DNA of 64,000 nucleotides, from NCBI RefSeq assembly GCF_016862215.1, contig NZ_BOMN01000012.1, positions 1 to 64,000 on the forward strand, given 5' to 3'. Below, piece after piece: positions 52,298 to 62,523 of this stretch. The first letter of the stretch is position 1. Each line of letters opens with the position of its first letter. Source of the DNA: Winogradskya humida (GTDB lineage: Bacteria > Actinomycetota > Actinomycetes > Mycobacteriales > Micromonosporaceae). The notes under the pieces are model-generated. The model searched no databases. It was given only the letters and a program-made list of their open reading frames with translations, and was not told the DNA's origin. Made by a program: the position numbers and the translations under genes.

Positions 52298-52311
52298 CGA
52301 ACATGTGTTCG
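52298..52311. promoter_or_regulatory. LexA-binding SOS box
   Basis: CGAACATGTGTTCG is a perfect palindrome (CGAAC-N4-GTTCG), identical to the Gram-positive/actinobacterial LexA consensus core. It lies 133 bp upstream of the Trypco1 start and 170 bp upstream of the wHTH gene start, in their shared divergent promoter. LexA control of both operons is inferred. Confidence 0.75.
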
Positions 52312-52480
52312 ATCGGCCCATTTCGACCTGGCCCGCCGAAGATCAATACAAGATCCGGGTGTCAGATTTCTGAAACTGCACAGTGGACCTTGCGGCACCT
52401 GGCCGGGATCGGCAGAATCGGCCCGACACACCCGGGACCGAGTTGATCACCGGGTCGGCCCGCACATCGGAGGAACCGGA

Positions 52481-53128
52481 ATGCCGGACGCGACGCTCAC
52501 GTTGATCGAGACTTGCGCGCTGCTGGTCCTCCTGGAAAAGGCGCAGGAGATCGCGAATTCCGAGTTGACCAAGGCGGGCTTCAAGCTCGATATCAAAAAT
52601 CGGGAGAAGCTGAAGGAGCTAGGCCTGATCGAGGTTCGCAAAGAGGGACAGCGCATTTTCCTCGGAATAAGCGAGGCCGGCTGGGCGAAGTCCTTGGCGG
52701 CTATCGGCACCGAACCACCCACCGGATCGGGTTACCGCGGCGTGGCCGTATATTCGCAGGTCGCCGCGCTACGACAGTTCCTCGCAACCTCCGGGCTCGC
52801 GCTTTCCGATTTCTATCTGCCGCAGGGTGAGGTGGCGCCTGACCCGCAACCCGCAACCATTTCCGCGGTCGATGACGTCACGGCAATGGTGCGAAAGGCG
52901 TATGACGGGCTGGCCGGTACCCCTGGTGACGCGGTCAAACTGGTGCGCCTTCGGGCCGCGCTGCCCGGGATCGGCCGGGCGGAACTCGACGCGGCCCTGA
53001 TCGCCATGCGGAGCGCGCCCGGCGTCCGGGTCTTCTCCGAGGTCAATCAAAAGACACTTACCGCCGCCGACAGAGCAGCAGCCGTCAGCATCGGTAACCA
53101 GGACAAGCATCTCCTCGCCATCACATGA
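52481..53128 (+). CDS. Two-winged-helix protein of the conflict island
   Basis: This is a 215-residue soluble protein. The N-terminal half reads as a winged helix (LLVLLEKAQEIANSELTKAG, KNREKLKELGLIEVRKEGQR with a wing). The C-terminal half appears to be a second winged helix of the type seen beside ATPases (VRLRAALPGIGRAELDAALI, ending SIGNQDKHLLAI). It overlaps the ATPase gene as ATGA, so both are made together and may form a complex, perhaps as a DNA-recognition subunit (inferred). GGAGG lies 7 nt before the ATG. No enzyme motif is seen. Confidence 0.78.
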   Translation: MPDATLTLIETCALLVLLEKAQEIANSELTKAGFKLDIKNREKLKELGLIEVRKEGQRIFLGISEAGWAKSLAAIGTEPPTGSGYRGVAVYSQVAALRQFLATSGLALSDFYLPQGEVAPDPQPATISAVDDVTAMVRKAYDGLAGTPGDAVKLVRLRAALPGIGRAELDAALIAMRSAPGVRVFSEVNQKTLTAADRAAAVSIGNQDKHLLAIT

Positions 53129-56100
53129 TCAGCGAGATCGAGCGCAAGGCGCTGTCCGCGCTGCGATTCAACTGGGCGCCCACCGCTGACGACGTCTGGA
53201 GGCCACCGCCCTTTCACGTCGCCGCCCTGCATCGAACGGCCCTCTCGATGGTGCTGGATGGATTCGCCGAGGCACAGGAAGAGCCGGAGACAAGCCCGGT
53301 GGGCGTTGCCCTGCTCGGCGATCGCGGCACCGGCAAGACACATCTGCTGTCGGCAATCCGCGAAGAGGTGCAGGCGAGGGACGGGTATTTCTTTCTCATC
53401 AGCCTGCTGGACGCCAGCGCCTTCTGGAGCAGCACGGCGCTGTCCGTGGTCGAAGGCCTGACCCGCGCCCCCGAAGACGGTGACAGCCAGCTGGTGGTGT
53501 TCCTCCGCCGGCTGGCGGACGACTGCGGCGCTCCGCGCGGAATTCGCCGAGCGGTGAGCGGGGAGACCCCGCTGACCCGGGCGACCCTCGACGCGTTCAT
53601 CGATCTGCTTCGCAAACGCAATCGACGCGTCGGCGTCGAGGTGCAGGACACGGTGCGGGCGCTCGTCCTGCGGGCCGCTGACGACCCCACGGCCCAGGAT
53701 GTCGGATTCGAATTTCTCTGCTCGAACGACGAGGTCGAACCCGGGGAAAGGGCGAAGTGGGGTATGCGCCGGGGCCGGCGTTCCGCGCAGGAGATAGTCC
53801 GCGACATCTCACGGCTCCTGGCATTGACCGGGCCGACCGTGGTGGCCGTCGACCAGATCGATGCCATCGTCCACCAGTCCGCCCAGTCCAGTGCCGCAGC
53901 GGACCGGTCGAACTGGAGCGGATCACTGCTGCTGGAACACATCGCGGGCGGCCTGATGGCGCTGAGGGAGAACACCCGGCGGACCCTGTCGGTGGTGAGC
54001 TGCCTGCCGGGCGTGTGGGACCTAGTCAAGTCGACGGCGACAAACACCGCCCAGGACCGGTTCCGGGAAGCGATCGACCTCAGGGACATCCCGTCACCGG
54101 AGATCGGCCGTGAACTGGTCGCGCGACGCTTCACCGCGAAATTCACCGAGGCCGGCTTCACTCCGCCCTACCCGACCTGGCCGGTAGCGGATCTGGCCTT
54201 CGCGGAGTCGATCGAGTTCACGCCTCGTGAGCTACTCAGGACGGTGGACACCCACATCCGGGAATGCCTCCGGGCGGACGAGGTCCACGAGCTTCTCCAC
54301 CTACTGCGTCAGCCGAGTAATGGGCCCGCGCGGGCGCTCGAGAGCGTCGCAGTCGCCGAGAGCGACCTGGCCGCACTGGACGCCCGTTACGCCGAGCTGA
54401 TCAAAGAGGCGGACCCGAGGCCCGCCCTCACCCCTGGCACGGAGGACAAGGTTGTCCCCGGTCTCCTCCGTGCGGGCCTCACGGCCTGGATCGGGGCTCG
54501 AAACGAGCCCGAGGAGATCTTCGGCGTCGATCCCGCACCGGGCGGAAAGCCCGCGCTGCATGCCCGGCTACGGCGCACCTTGAACGAGGAGATCGAGGAC
54601 GAAGCCCACTGGGCGTTCCGGGCGATAAGCGCACCGCATCACATCGCGGTCCTCAATCGGATCAGGAATGCTCACACCGCTGCGGGCCTGGTCGAGGGAC
54701 AGCGCAAGCGCCGCCTCTTCCTGCTGCGCACCGCTCCGTGGTCCAAGGGTGTGCGGACCAGAGAGGTGGTCGCCACTCTGGAGGCCGCGGGCGGCATCCG
54801 GATCGAGTTTCCCGAGTCGGACGTCGTAAGGCTGATGGCGCTCGAGAGTCTGATCGCGGAAAATGGCCTGGAGAAACTGCGGCCCTGGTTCCAGCAGCAC
54901 GATCCCGCCGCGGCGATCTCCTTTCTGCGGGAAGCCCTCGCGGATCAGCCCACGACCACCGCGGCCGTATCCCTGGCCGCGCCGACACCCGAGCACGGCG
55001 ACCGGATCATCCTTGGGACAGCGGCCGAGGACGGGCATCCCGTGGGCATCGACCTGGCGGTGCTCCGCAAGCACACTGCGATCTTCGCAGGGTCCGGATC
55101 GGGCAAAACGGTGCTGATCCGTCGCCTCGTCGAGGAATGCGCGTTGCGCGGAGTGTCGTCGATCGTGCTCGATCCCAACAACGACCTGTCGCGTCTCGGC
55201 GATCCCTGGCCCGAATTCCCGCCGGGGTGGGATCGGTCAGACACCGCCAGATCGCAGGAGTATCTGCGGGAAACCGATGTCGTCATCTGGACACCTCGCA
55301 GAGAGAGCGGGCGGCCCCTCAGTTTTCAGCCGTTACCTGAGTTCAAGGACATGCTGGATGATGCGGACGTCTTTGCCGCGGGGATCGATTCCGCGGTCGC
55401 CGCTCTCGCGCCACGCGCCAAGCTGGACGGCCTGAGCAGCAAGGCACAGCTGGGGCAGGCGGTGCTGCGGGAAGCGCTCACCAGCTATGCGCGTACGGGT
55501 AGGAGTGACCTGAAAGAGTTCATCGGCCTGCTGAACGCGCTCCCCGACGGCTTGAGCCAGATCGACGATGCGCCGAAGATCGGTGCCCAGATGGCGCAAC
55601 TGCTGATGGCTACCATCGTGAATGATCCGCTCTTCGGAGGGCTCGGCGCCCCTACGGATCCAGGGCTGCTGCTGACACCGAAGCCGGGCTGCCGTGCCCG
55701 GGTCTCGGTCATCAACTTCGTCGGGCTGACCGACGACTCGCAGCGGCAGAGCTTCGTGAACCAGCTACAACTGGCGCTCTTCGCCTGGATCAAGCGGAAT
55801 CCTGCAGGTGACCGGCCGCTCGGCAGCCTGTTCGTGATGGATGAGGCACAAACTCTGGCGCCGTCGGGTCCGATGACCGCCTGCACCCACAGCACCCTCG
55901 TCCTGGCCTCCCAGGCCCGCAAGTACGGGCTGGGGCTCGTCTTCGCCACCCAGGCGCCCAAGGGCCTGCACAACCGTATTCCCGGCAACGCCGCCACGCA
56001 GTTGTTCGGATTACTGAATCACCCCACCCAGATCGCCAGCGCCCGTGAGCTCGCCCGGGCCAAAGGAAGCGACATCACGGACATCGCCCGGCTCAAAGTC

Positions 56101-56235
56101 GGCCAGTTCTATGCGGCGGTCGAGGGCGGGGAGTTCGTCAAGGTTCAAACACCGTGGTCGCTGTCCTTCCATCCCCAGAGCCCGCCGACGACCGAGGAGG
56201 TACTGGAGCGGGCCCGGACCGACCGGCCACGATGA
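53125..56235 (+). CDS. Dual ATPase: AAA module plus HerA/FtsK-like module
   Basis: This is a 1036-residue protein. Module 1 (about 30-400) is AAA/ORC-like with P-loop GDRGTGKT at 65-72 and Walker B VVAVDQID (Asp243). A winged-helix-like middle region follows. Module 2 (about 620-1036) is HerA/DUF87-like with P-loop GSGSGKT at 656-662, Walker B/DEAQ at 906-909, and the ATQAPKGLHNRIPGN motif. HerA-like ATPases translocate DNA in repair and defence systems. No nuclease domain is visible, so any effector may be the protease of the divergent operon or a host enzyme. It is coupled to the wHTH gene. Confidence 0.88.
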   Translation: MISEIERKALSALRFNWAPTADDVWRPPPFHVAALHRTALSMVLDGFAEAQEEPETSPVGVALLGDRGTGKTHLLSAIREEVQARDGYFFLISLLDASAFWSSTALSVVEGLTRAPEDGDSQLVVFLRRLADDCGAPRGIRRAVSGETPLTRATLDAFIDLLRKRNRRVGVEVQDTVRALVLRAADDPTAQDVGFEFLCSNDEVEPGERAKWGMRRGRRSAQEIVRDISRLLALTGPTVVAVDQIDAIVHQSAQSSAAADRSNWSGSLLLEHIAGGLMALRENTRRTLSVVSCLPGVWDLVKSTATNTAQDRFREAIDLRDIPSPEIGRELVARRFTAKFTEAGFTPPYPTWPVADLAFAESIEFTPRELLRTVDTHIRECLRADEVHELLHLLRQPSNGPARALESVAVAESDLAALDARYAELIKEADPRPALTPGTEDKVVPGLLRAGLTAWIGARNEPEEIFGVDPAPGGKPALHARLRRTLNEEIEDEAHWAFRAISAPHHIAVLNRIRNAHTAAGLVEGQRKRRLFLLRTAPWSKGVRTREVVATLEAAGGIRIEFPESDVVRLMALESLIAENGLEKLRPWFQQHDPAAAISFLREALADQPTTTAAVSLAAPTPEHGDRIILGTAAEDGHPVGIDLAVLRKHTAIFAGSGSGKTVLIRRLVEECALRGVSSIVLDPNNDLSRLGDPWPEFPPGWDRSDTARSQEYLRETDVVIWTPRRESGRPLSFQPLPEFKDMLDDADVFAAGIDSAVAALAPRAKLDGLSSKAQLGQAVLREALTSYARTGRSDLKEFIGLLNALPDGLSQIDDAPKIGAQMAQLLMATIVNDPLFGGLGAPTDPGLLLTPKPGCRARVSVINFVGLTDDSQRQSFVNQLQLALFAWIKRNPAGDRPLGSLFVMDEAQTLAPSGPMTACTHSTLVLASQARKYGLGLVFATQAPKGLHNRIPGNAATQLFGLLNHPTQIASARELARAKGSDITDIARLKVGQFYAAVEGGEFVKVQTPWSLSFHPQSPPTTEEVLERARTDRPR

Positions 56236-56252
56236 CGGGCCGGGTCGTGGCC
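56225..56252 (+). terminator. Hairpin overlapping the ATPase stop codon
   Basis: GGCCACGA (56225-56232) pairs perfectly with TCGTGGCC (56245-56252); the TGA stop lies in the loop. No T-run follows. It may separate the conflict island from the next operon. Confidence 0.5.
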
Positions 56253-56286
56253 CATGGGGGTGGCCGGATCCCATAGGATCGCGGCC

Positions 56287-57117
56287 ATGTCTGCGCAGCC
56301 CGATCTGCCGCTGCGTCCGATGACGCTCGGTGAGCTGCTGGATGCCGCCATGACGCTGTTGCGCGCCAGGGCGTTGCCGCTGCTGGCCACCGCGTTCGTG
56401 CTGGCGGGGCTCGAGCAGGCGGTGCTGGTGCCGTTGCGGGGGTTCGCGCAGGTCAGCGCGCCGCTCTATCTACCCGAGGACGGGCATTTCGGGGCCTGGT
56501 GGACGCTGGTGTCGGCCGGGTTCGGCATCGAGGGCTTCATCGTCTGCGTGCTCGGGGCGCTCGCCGCCGCGGCTGCCGGGCCGGCCCTGGTGGGGCAGAG
56601 CGTCCGGGACCGGGAGTTGTGGACGCGGATGCGGCCGATCAGCACGCTGGTCACGGCGATAGTGCTGGGGACCATCTGCGGGGTCGCGGCGTTCGCGGGG
56701 TTCGTCGGGTGGATTTTCGCGTACGGGCTGTTCGGCCTGGTCAGCGGCGTGATCGTGATCGACCGGGCGGGGCCCTCGTTCGTGCGCGCGGCGCGGCTGG
56801 CGTCGCGCGGCGGGCTGCGGGGCATGTGGACGAGGCTGGCGGCGTATCTGACGTGGCTCGCCGTGCGGGTCGTGCTCGGTGCCGGGTGGGTTGCCTCGTT
56901 CGACCTGTTCACCGGTGGTGGGCTGCCCGACTGGTCGAGCTGGGCCGCACCGATCGCGTGGACGCTCGCCAACACCGTCGCCTATGCGGCGCTCGGCTGT
57001 GTCGACGCCGTGCTCGTGCTGGAGACCCGGATCCGCACCGAGGGGCTGGACATCGCCGTCAGCCGGGCGCGCAGCCGCGGTGAGGATCCGGCGGTCGTGC
57101 TGGTGTGGGCGCCGTGA
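56287..57117 (+). CDS. Multi-pass membrane protein, first gene of MoxR operon
   Basis: This is a 276-residue integral membrane protein with about six hydrophobic helices and a cytoplasmic start PLRPMTLGELLDAAMTLLRA, resembling the membrane domain found in glycerophosphodiester phosphodiesterases and in actinobacterial DUF4129/MoxR operons. ATG at 56287 is used with AGGA about 8 nt upstream; an ATG at 56254 lies in the hairpin of the preceding gene. Its stop overlaps the DUF4129 gene as GTGA. The function is unknown. Confidence 0.82.
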   Translation: MSAQPDLPLRPMTLGELLDAAMTLLRARALPLLATAFVLAGLEQAVLVPLRGFAQVSAPLYLPEDGHFGAWWTLVSAGFGIEGFIVCVLGALAAAAAGPALVGQSVRDRELWTRMRPISTLVTAIVLGTICGVAAFAGFVGWIFAYGLFGLVSGVIVIDRAGPSFVRAARLASRGGLRGMWTRLAAYLTWLAVRVVLGAGWVASFDLFTGGGLPDWSSWAAPIAWTLANTVAYAALGCVDAVLVLETRIRTEGLDIAVSRARSRGEDPAVVLVWAP

Positions 57118-57683
57118 CCCGCGTCTGGGACGAGTTCGTCGCGTCCGTCTTCGACCACATCTCCCCCGGTCTGCTGCTACTCCTGATGCTCGCGGCGGCC
57201 GGGCTACTCGGCTCGCTCTGGTACTGGTATCCACGCTGGATCCCGCGCCGATGGCCACGCCTCCCCCGATGGGAAAAGCGGGCAAAACGCGCCAAAGCCA
57301 AGAAAACTCCCGCCCCAAAACCAAAAAAACAACAAGAAGAACCGATCTTCGAGCCGCAGGTCGTGCTGCCCAACGGCATGCTGCTCGCCGACCGCCTGGC
57401 CTCCGAGGGCCGCTACGCCGAAGCGATCCGCCAGCGGCTGCGTGATGTGGTCGGCGACCTGACCGCGGCCGGGGTCGTCTCCCCGCTGCCGGGCACCACC
57501 GCCGCCGAGGTCGCCGCCTCCGCCGCCCAGCAGCGGCCCGCGGTGGCGGCCCCGCTCGGCGGCGCGACCGACCTGTTCTCCGAGGTCTGGTACGGCGACC
57601 GCCCCGCGGAACGCGTCCACGACGATCACATGCGCACCCTGACCGGCGAGGTCCGGAGCAGGATGACAGGCGGCGCGCGATGA
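57114..57683 (+). CDS. DUF4129 domain protein
   Basis: This is a 189-residue protein with one TM helix (about 18-37), a Lys/Pro-rich cytoplasmic linker, and a C-terminal DUF4129 domain (LASEGRYAEAIRQRLRDVV, TAAEVAASA, FSEVWYGDRPA). It is a standard member of actinobacterial MoxR operons. Overlaps on both sides (GTGA with the gene before, ATGA with the gene after) show a tightly coupled operon. Confidence 0.9.
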   Translation: MTRVWDEFVASVFDHISPGLLLLLMLAAAGLLGSLWYWYPRWIPRRWPRLPRWEKRAKRAKAKKTPAPKPKKQQEEPIFEPQVVLPNGMLLADRLASEGRYAEAIRQRLRDVVGDLTAAGVVSPLPGTTAAEVAASAAQQRPAVAAPLGGATDLFSEVWYGDRPAERVHDDHMRTLTGEVRSRMTGGAR

Positions 57684-58995
57684 GGATGCCGAGACTGAAG
57701 AATCCGCGCCGACTGCGCCTGATCATGCCGTTCGCGCTGGTGCTGGTGCTGGTGGCGCTGACCGTGATCGTCCACGCGGTGCAACAACCCGACCCGACCG
57801 ACGCCTCGTTCCTCTCCCCCACGAGCACAGCGGGTGACGGTGCCCGGCGCCTCGCCGATGACCTGACCCGCGACGGCGTACGCATCGACGTCCGGAGCAC
57901 CAGCCCGGAGGCGATCGAGGCGGTCGGTGACGGTGACGCCGTGACGCTGCTGGTGACCACGCCGGAGCTGGTCAACCCGTACTACCTGGAGCGGCTGGCC
58001 CTGCTGCCGCCGCGGGTCCGGGTCGTCCTGGTCGCGCCGGGCGCAGGCGAGGTGTACGCCGCCGGCCTCGACGTCGTGGTCACCGGCCCACGCTGGACAG
58101 CCGCCGCGCCGCAGCCGGGGTGCACCGAGGACTTCGCCCAGGCCGGGCCCGCGGCGACCCTGCGCTGGCGTTACGACACCGGCGACTTCCGCAGCGAACC
58201 CGTGCGCTGCTATTCCGACAGCGTGGTCGAGGTCAAGAACCTGACGATGGTCGGGGCGGCGGACCCGTTCCGCAACGACCGGGCCGACGAGTACGGCAAC
58301 CGCGCGCTCGCCGTCAGCCTGCTCTCCCGCTACGGCCGGCTGATCTGGCTGGACCTGCACGAACGCGAGAAGGCGCCGCCGGAGCCGACCGCGCCGACCG
58401 CCGAGCCGGACCCCGCCGAGCCGACCCCCGACCCGGACTCCACCGAGCCGTGGGACGACGACCCGTCGAACGACAACGGGGAGCCCGCTCCGGCGACCGA
58501 GGACCCGAGCGGGCAGCCGGCCGAGCAGAGCGACGACGGCGGGGGCGTGGCCGGCAGTCCCCTCGCACAGGCCTTCCCACCCGCCGTCTGGGCGACGCTG
58601 GCGCTGTTGCTGCTGGCCGGGATCGCGCTGGCGCTGGCCTCGGCCCGGCGGTTGGGCACGCCGGTCGCGGAGCCGTTGCCGGTCCAGGTCAGGGCCGCCG
58701 AGACCGTACGCGGACTGGGCGGTCTCTACCGCAGGGCCCGCGCCCGCGGCACCTCGCTGGCGACCGTGCAGGCCGCCGCGCGTACCCGGCTGATGGTGCA
58801 TTTCGGGATGCCGGCCGACAGCACGGTGGACGAGGTCGCCCACCGGGTAGCCACGCAGACCGGCCTGCAGGAGAACGAGGTCCGGCATCTGCTCGGCGGT
58901 GGTGTCGAGGACAGCGACGAGGAACTGGCCCGCGCCGCCTCGGACGTGCAGCGGCTGGTCAGGACGGTTATCAGCAATGAACGAGGGGATCTGAC

Positions 58996-58999
<4 letters not shown>
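57680..58999 (+). CDS. DUF4350 domain membrane protein
   Basis: This is a 439-residue protein. An N-terminal TM helix (about 14-34) leads to an extracytoplasmic DUF4350 domain with GARRLADDLTRDGVRIDV and the ALAVSLLSRYGRLIWLD helix. An acidic Pro/Glu/Asp-rich stretch (about 232-295) and a second TM (about 303-325) follow, then a cytoplasmic tail. It couples to the DUF4129 and MoxR genes by 4-bp overlaps. A role in envelope assembly or stress is assumed for such operons but not proved. Confidence 0.9.
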
Positions 59000-59970
<971 letters not shown>

Positions 59971-59977
59971 GCCGGCC

Positions 59978-61297
59978 GTGATCACGAGGCGCTTCGCGCT
60001 GCTGCTGGCGCTGGGCGTGCCCCTGCCGGCGCTGCTGCCCGCGCCGTGGCTGCTGACCGCCGCCGTGCTGGCGCTCGCGCTCGCCGCGGCGGCGCTGGAC
60101 GCCGCTGTCGCCGCGCCACTGAACGGTGTGACGCTGCGTCGCGAGGGCGCCGAGACGTTGTGGCTGGGAGCGACGACGACCACGACACTGACGGTCACCA
60201 ACACGTCGGGGCGTCCGATGTGGCTCCGGCTGCGTGACCGCTGGGTGCCGTCGGCCGGCGCGGACAACGCCGAGCACCGGCTGCGGCTGCTCGCCGGACA
60301 GGAGCAGACGATCACCACGACGCTGACCCCGACGCGGCACGGCGACCGGCCCGCCGTGCGCGTGACGCTGCGGTCGTACGGGCCGCTCGGGCTCGCGTAC
60401 CGGCAGCGGCGGCAGCGCTGGAACGAAGCGATCACGCCGAAGTGGACGCTGCGGGTGCTGCCGCGTTTCCCGTCGCGGCGGTTGCTGCCCGAGAAACTGG
60501 CCAAGCTGCGGATCTTCGACGGCGCCGTGGTCACCCGGGGGCGTGGACAGGGCACCGAGTTCGACGTGCTCCGCGAGTACGTGGTCGGCGATGACGTGCG
60601 GTCGATCGACTGGCGGGCTTCCGCGCGTACCCATGATGTGATGGTCCGGACCTGGCGCCCCGAGCGGGACCGCCGCGTGGTCTGTGTCCTCGACACCGGC
60701 CGCACCTCCGCGGCCCGCATCGGTGACGAACCCCGTCTCGACGCCGCTATCGACGCCGCGCTGCTGCTCGCCGTGCTCGCCTCGAAGGCCGACGACCGGG
60801 TCGACCTGCTCGCGGTGGACTCCCAGGTCCGCGCGCGGGTCGAGGGTGGCGGGCACCGTACCAAGCTGCCCCGGCTGATCAGCTCGATGGCGGCGCTGGA
60901 GCCCCGGCTCGTCGAGACGGACTTCGGCCCGGCGGCGAGCGACCTGCTGCGCCGCGGCCACAAGCGCGCTCTCGTGGTGATCTTCTCGGCGCTGGACGCG
61001 GCGCCGATCGTGGAGGGTCTGCTGCCGATGCTCGCGCGGCTCACCACCAAGCACCGGGTGGTGCTGGCCAGCGTGCGGGACCCGGAGACCGCGCAGCTGG
61101 CCGAGCTGCCCGGCGAGGGGGCGAGCGCGGATGACGTACACCTCGCCGCTGCCGCCGAACTCGCCCTGGCCGAGCGTGGCCGGGTCCGTGCCCTGCTGGA
61201 ACAGCAGGGCGTCATGGTCGTCGACGAACCCCGCGAGACCTTCGCCTCGAAGGTCTCCGACGCCTACCTCGCGCTGAAGGCCGCCGGCCGGCTTTGA
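59978..61297 (+). CDS. DUF58 domain protein
   Basis: This is a 439-residue protein with two N-terminal TM segments (within the first 50 residues), a beta-sandwich middle region, and the DUF58 motif REYVVGDDVRSIDWRASAR near 200 leading into a vWA-like domain (CVLDTGRTSAAR). GTG at 59978 lies 7 nt after the moxR stop. It ends the operon and abuts the convergent DUF6314 gene with no gap. Confidence 0.93.
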   Translation: MITRRFALLLALGVPLPALLPAPWLLTAAVLALALAAAALDAAVAAPLNGVTLRREGAETLWLGATTTTTLTVTNTSGRPMWLRLRDRWVPSAGADNAEHRLRLLAGQEQTITTTLTPTRHGDRPAVRVTLRSYGPLGLAYRQRRQRWNEAITPKWTLRVLPRFPSRRLLPEKLAKLRIFDGAVVTRGRGQGTEFDVLREYVVGDDVRSIDWRASARTHDVMVRTWRPERDRRVVCVLDTGRTSAARIGDEPRLDAAIDAALLLAVLASKADDRVDLLAVDSQVRARVEGGGHRTKLPRLISSMAALEPRLVETDFGPAASDLLRRGHKRALVVIFSALDAAPIVEGLLPMLARLTTKHRVVLASVRDPETAQLAELPGEGASADDVHLAAAAELALAERGRVRALLEQQGVMVVDEPRETFASKVSDAYLALKAAGRL

Positions 61298-61747
61298 CTA
61301 AAGGCGCTGGTAGGCCGTCACCAGGTCGTAGTCCTTACCGGGCCCACCGGCGTGCCAGGTCTCGACGAACGAGTCAGGCCCGGTGATCAGCCCGGTCACC
61401 GTGTAGAGATCCGCCCCGCAGAGATGATCCGCACCCCACCGCTGATCCCGAAGATCAAGGTCATAAAACGGCCGACCATCAGCGAAACGTACGCCCACCG
61501 CGGACCCGGCCCCGGCCACGTAGACCAGCCGCCGCGACGCGGGACCACGATGCTCGGCGAACCGGAGCTCGCCCTCCTCGGCGTACCGCAGAGTCCCGGC
61601 GTCCCACTCGAAGCTCGCCCGCCCCGTGAAGAGACCGGTGTGCCCAGATCGGCGATCGGTGATATCGCGCCGGACCGCCCACTCACCGTGCAGGAACTGC
61701 AACGGTGTGACCTCGGCCGGAACCTCTTGGACGCTTCCACTCACCAT
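61298..61747 (-). CDS. DUF6314 (lipocalin-like) protein
   Basis: This is a 149-residue soluble protein with a beta-barrel-like pattern: FLHGEWAVRRDITDRRSG, GRASFEWDAGTLRYAEEGEL, ASRRLVYV, VRFADGRPFYDLDL and ADLYTVTGLI. This fits the DUF6314 family; the ligand is unknown. ATG at 61747 has GGAGG 9 nt upstream; a GTG one codon later is possible. Its 5' side faces the 235-residue hypothetical gene. Confidence 0.82.
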   Translation of the reverse strand: MVSGSVQEVPAEVTPLQFLHGEWAVRRDITDRRSGHTGLFTGRASFEWDAGTLRYAEEGELRFAEHRGPASRRLVYVAGAGSAVGVRFADGRPFYDLDLRDQRWGADHLCGADLYTVTGLITGPDSFVETWHAGGPGKDYDLVTAYQRL

Positions 61748-61815
61748 CGCCCGCTACCTCCATGTCGCAGGTAGCCACGCTACGCCGACCGCGTACCCCC
61801 GCTAATCTCCCCTTC

Positions 61816-62523
61816 GTGAAACTGTTCCTGGGCGAGGGCGCGACGAGCACGCTCGTGGGCCGGCGCGCCCCCGCCGCGTCGGTGCCGTGCGACCATTTCG
61901 TGCTGGGTTCCCTCACCGTCCTGCGCCCGCGTGACGACGCGAGGGTGACGTTCGAGCTCCCCCTGACCGCGGGCTGGCGCCTGCTCGGCCGGTCCGCCGG
62001 CGACTACCGCGTCCTGACCGCCCCCGCCGACCAGGACGACTTCCGCCGCGCCGCCGACGCCGCCGTCCTCACCCTGCACCACTGGCCGTCGCTGCGCCGC
62101 CACCTCGACCTGGACGACCCCAGCCCCACCCTGGCCACCACGCTGTGGGACCTCGCGGGCATCCTGACGGACCGCGCCCGGGTGCGGGAGAGCCAGCTCC
62201 AGCTCGGCGCCCTCGTCCAGGACATCCCCGCCGGCAGCCACCTCCGCGCCGAGGTCGCCGAACGGGTCCTGCGCGCCCAGGACCGCATGGCCCACCTCGA
62301 CGCCGACGTGGAACGCCAGGTCGAGCATCTGGCCCGGCTCGCCGACGAGACCGCCGAGTTCATCCGCGAACAGCAGGCCCTCCGCAAGGCCGAAGCGGTC
62401 CTCCGCGACGCCGACTACCTGCTGCACACCGGCACCCCGCCGTCCCCGAAGAGCGACAGCGCCGCGGATCTCACCGACCGGACCACCGCCGTCCTGGCCG
62501 CCTACCAGGAACTCACCCGCTGA
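61816..62523 (+). CDS. Hypothetical protein, possibly leaderless
   Basis: This is a 235-residue soluble protein. The first ~70 residues are beta-rich (KLFLGEGATSTLVGRR, DHFVLGSLTVL); the rest is helical with a coiled-coil-like stretch (HLDADVERQVEHLARLADET, REQQALRKAEAVL). No family is recognised. GTG at 61816 is preferred: it sits 7 nt after a TAATCT -10-like hexamer with no ribosome-binding site, as in leaderless actinobacterial mRNAs. An ATG at 61762 would add 18 residues. The next gene overlaps its stop as TGATG. Confidence 0.7.
   Translation: MKLFLGEGATSTLVGRRAPAASVPCDHFVLGSLTVLRPRDDARVTFELPLTAGWRLLGRSAGDYRVLTAPADQDDFRRAADAAVLTLHHWPSLRRHLDLDDPSPTLATTLWDLAGILTDRARVRESQLQLGALVQDIPAGSHLRAEVAERVLRAQDRMAHLDADVERQVEHLARLADETAEFIREQQALRKAEAVLRDADYLLHTGTPPSPKSDSAADLTDRTTAVLAAYQELTR

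Noticed and set aside
47871..56235. Known defence systems such as BREX, DISARM or Avs
   Set aside because: No methylase, alkaline phosphatase-like PglZ, helicase pair or known Avs effector arrangement is visible; only the general STAND and HerA parts are shared.
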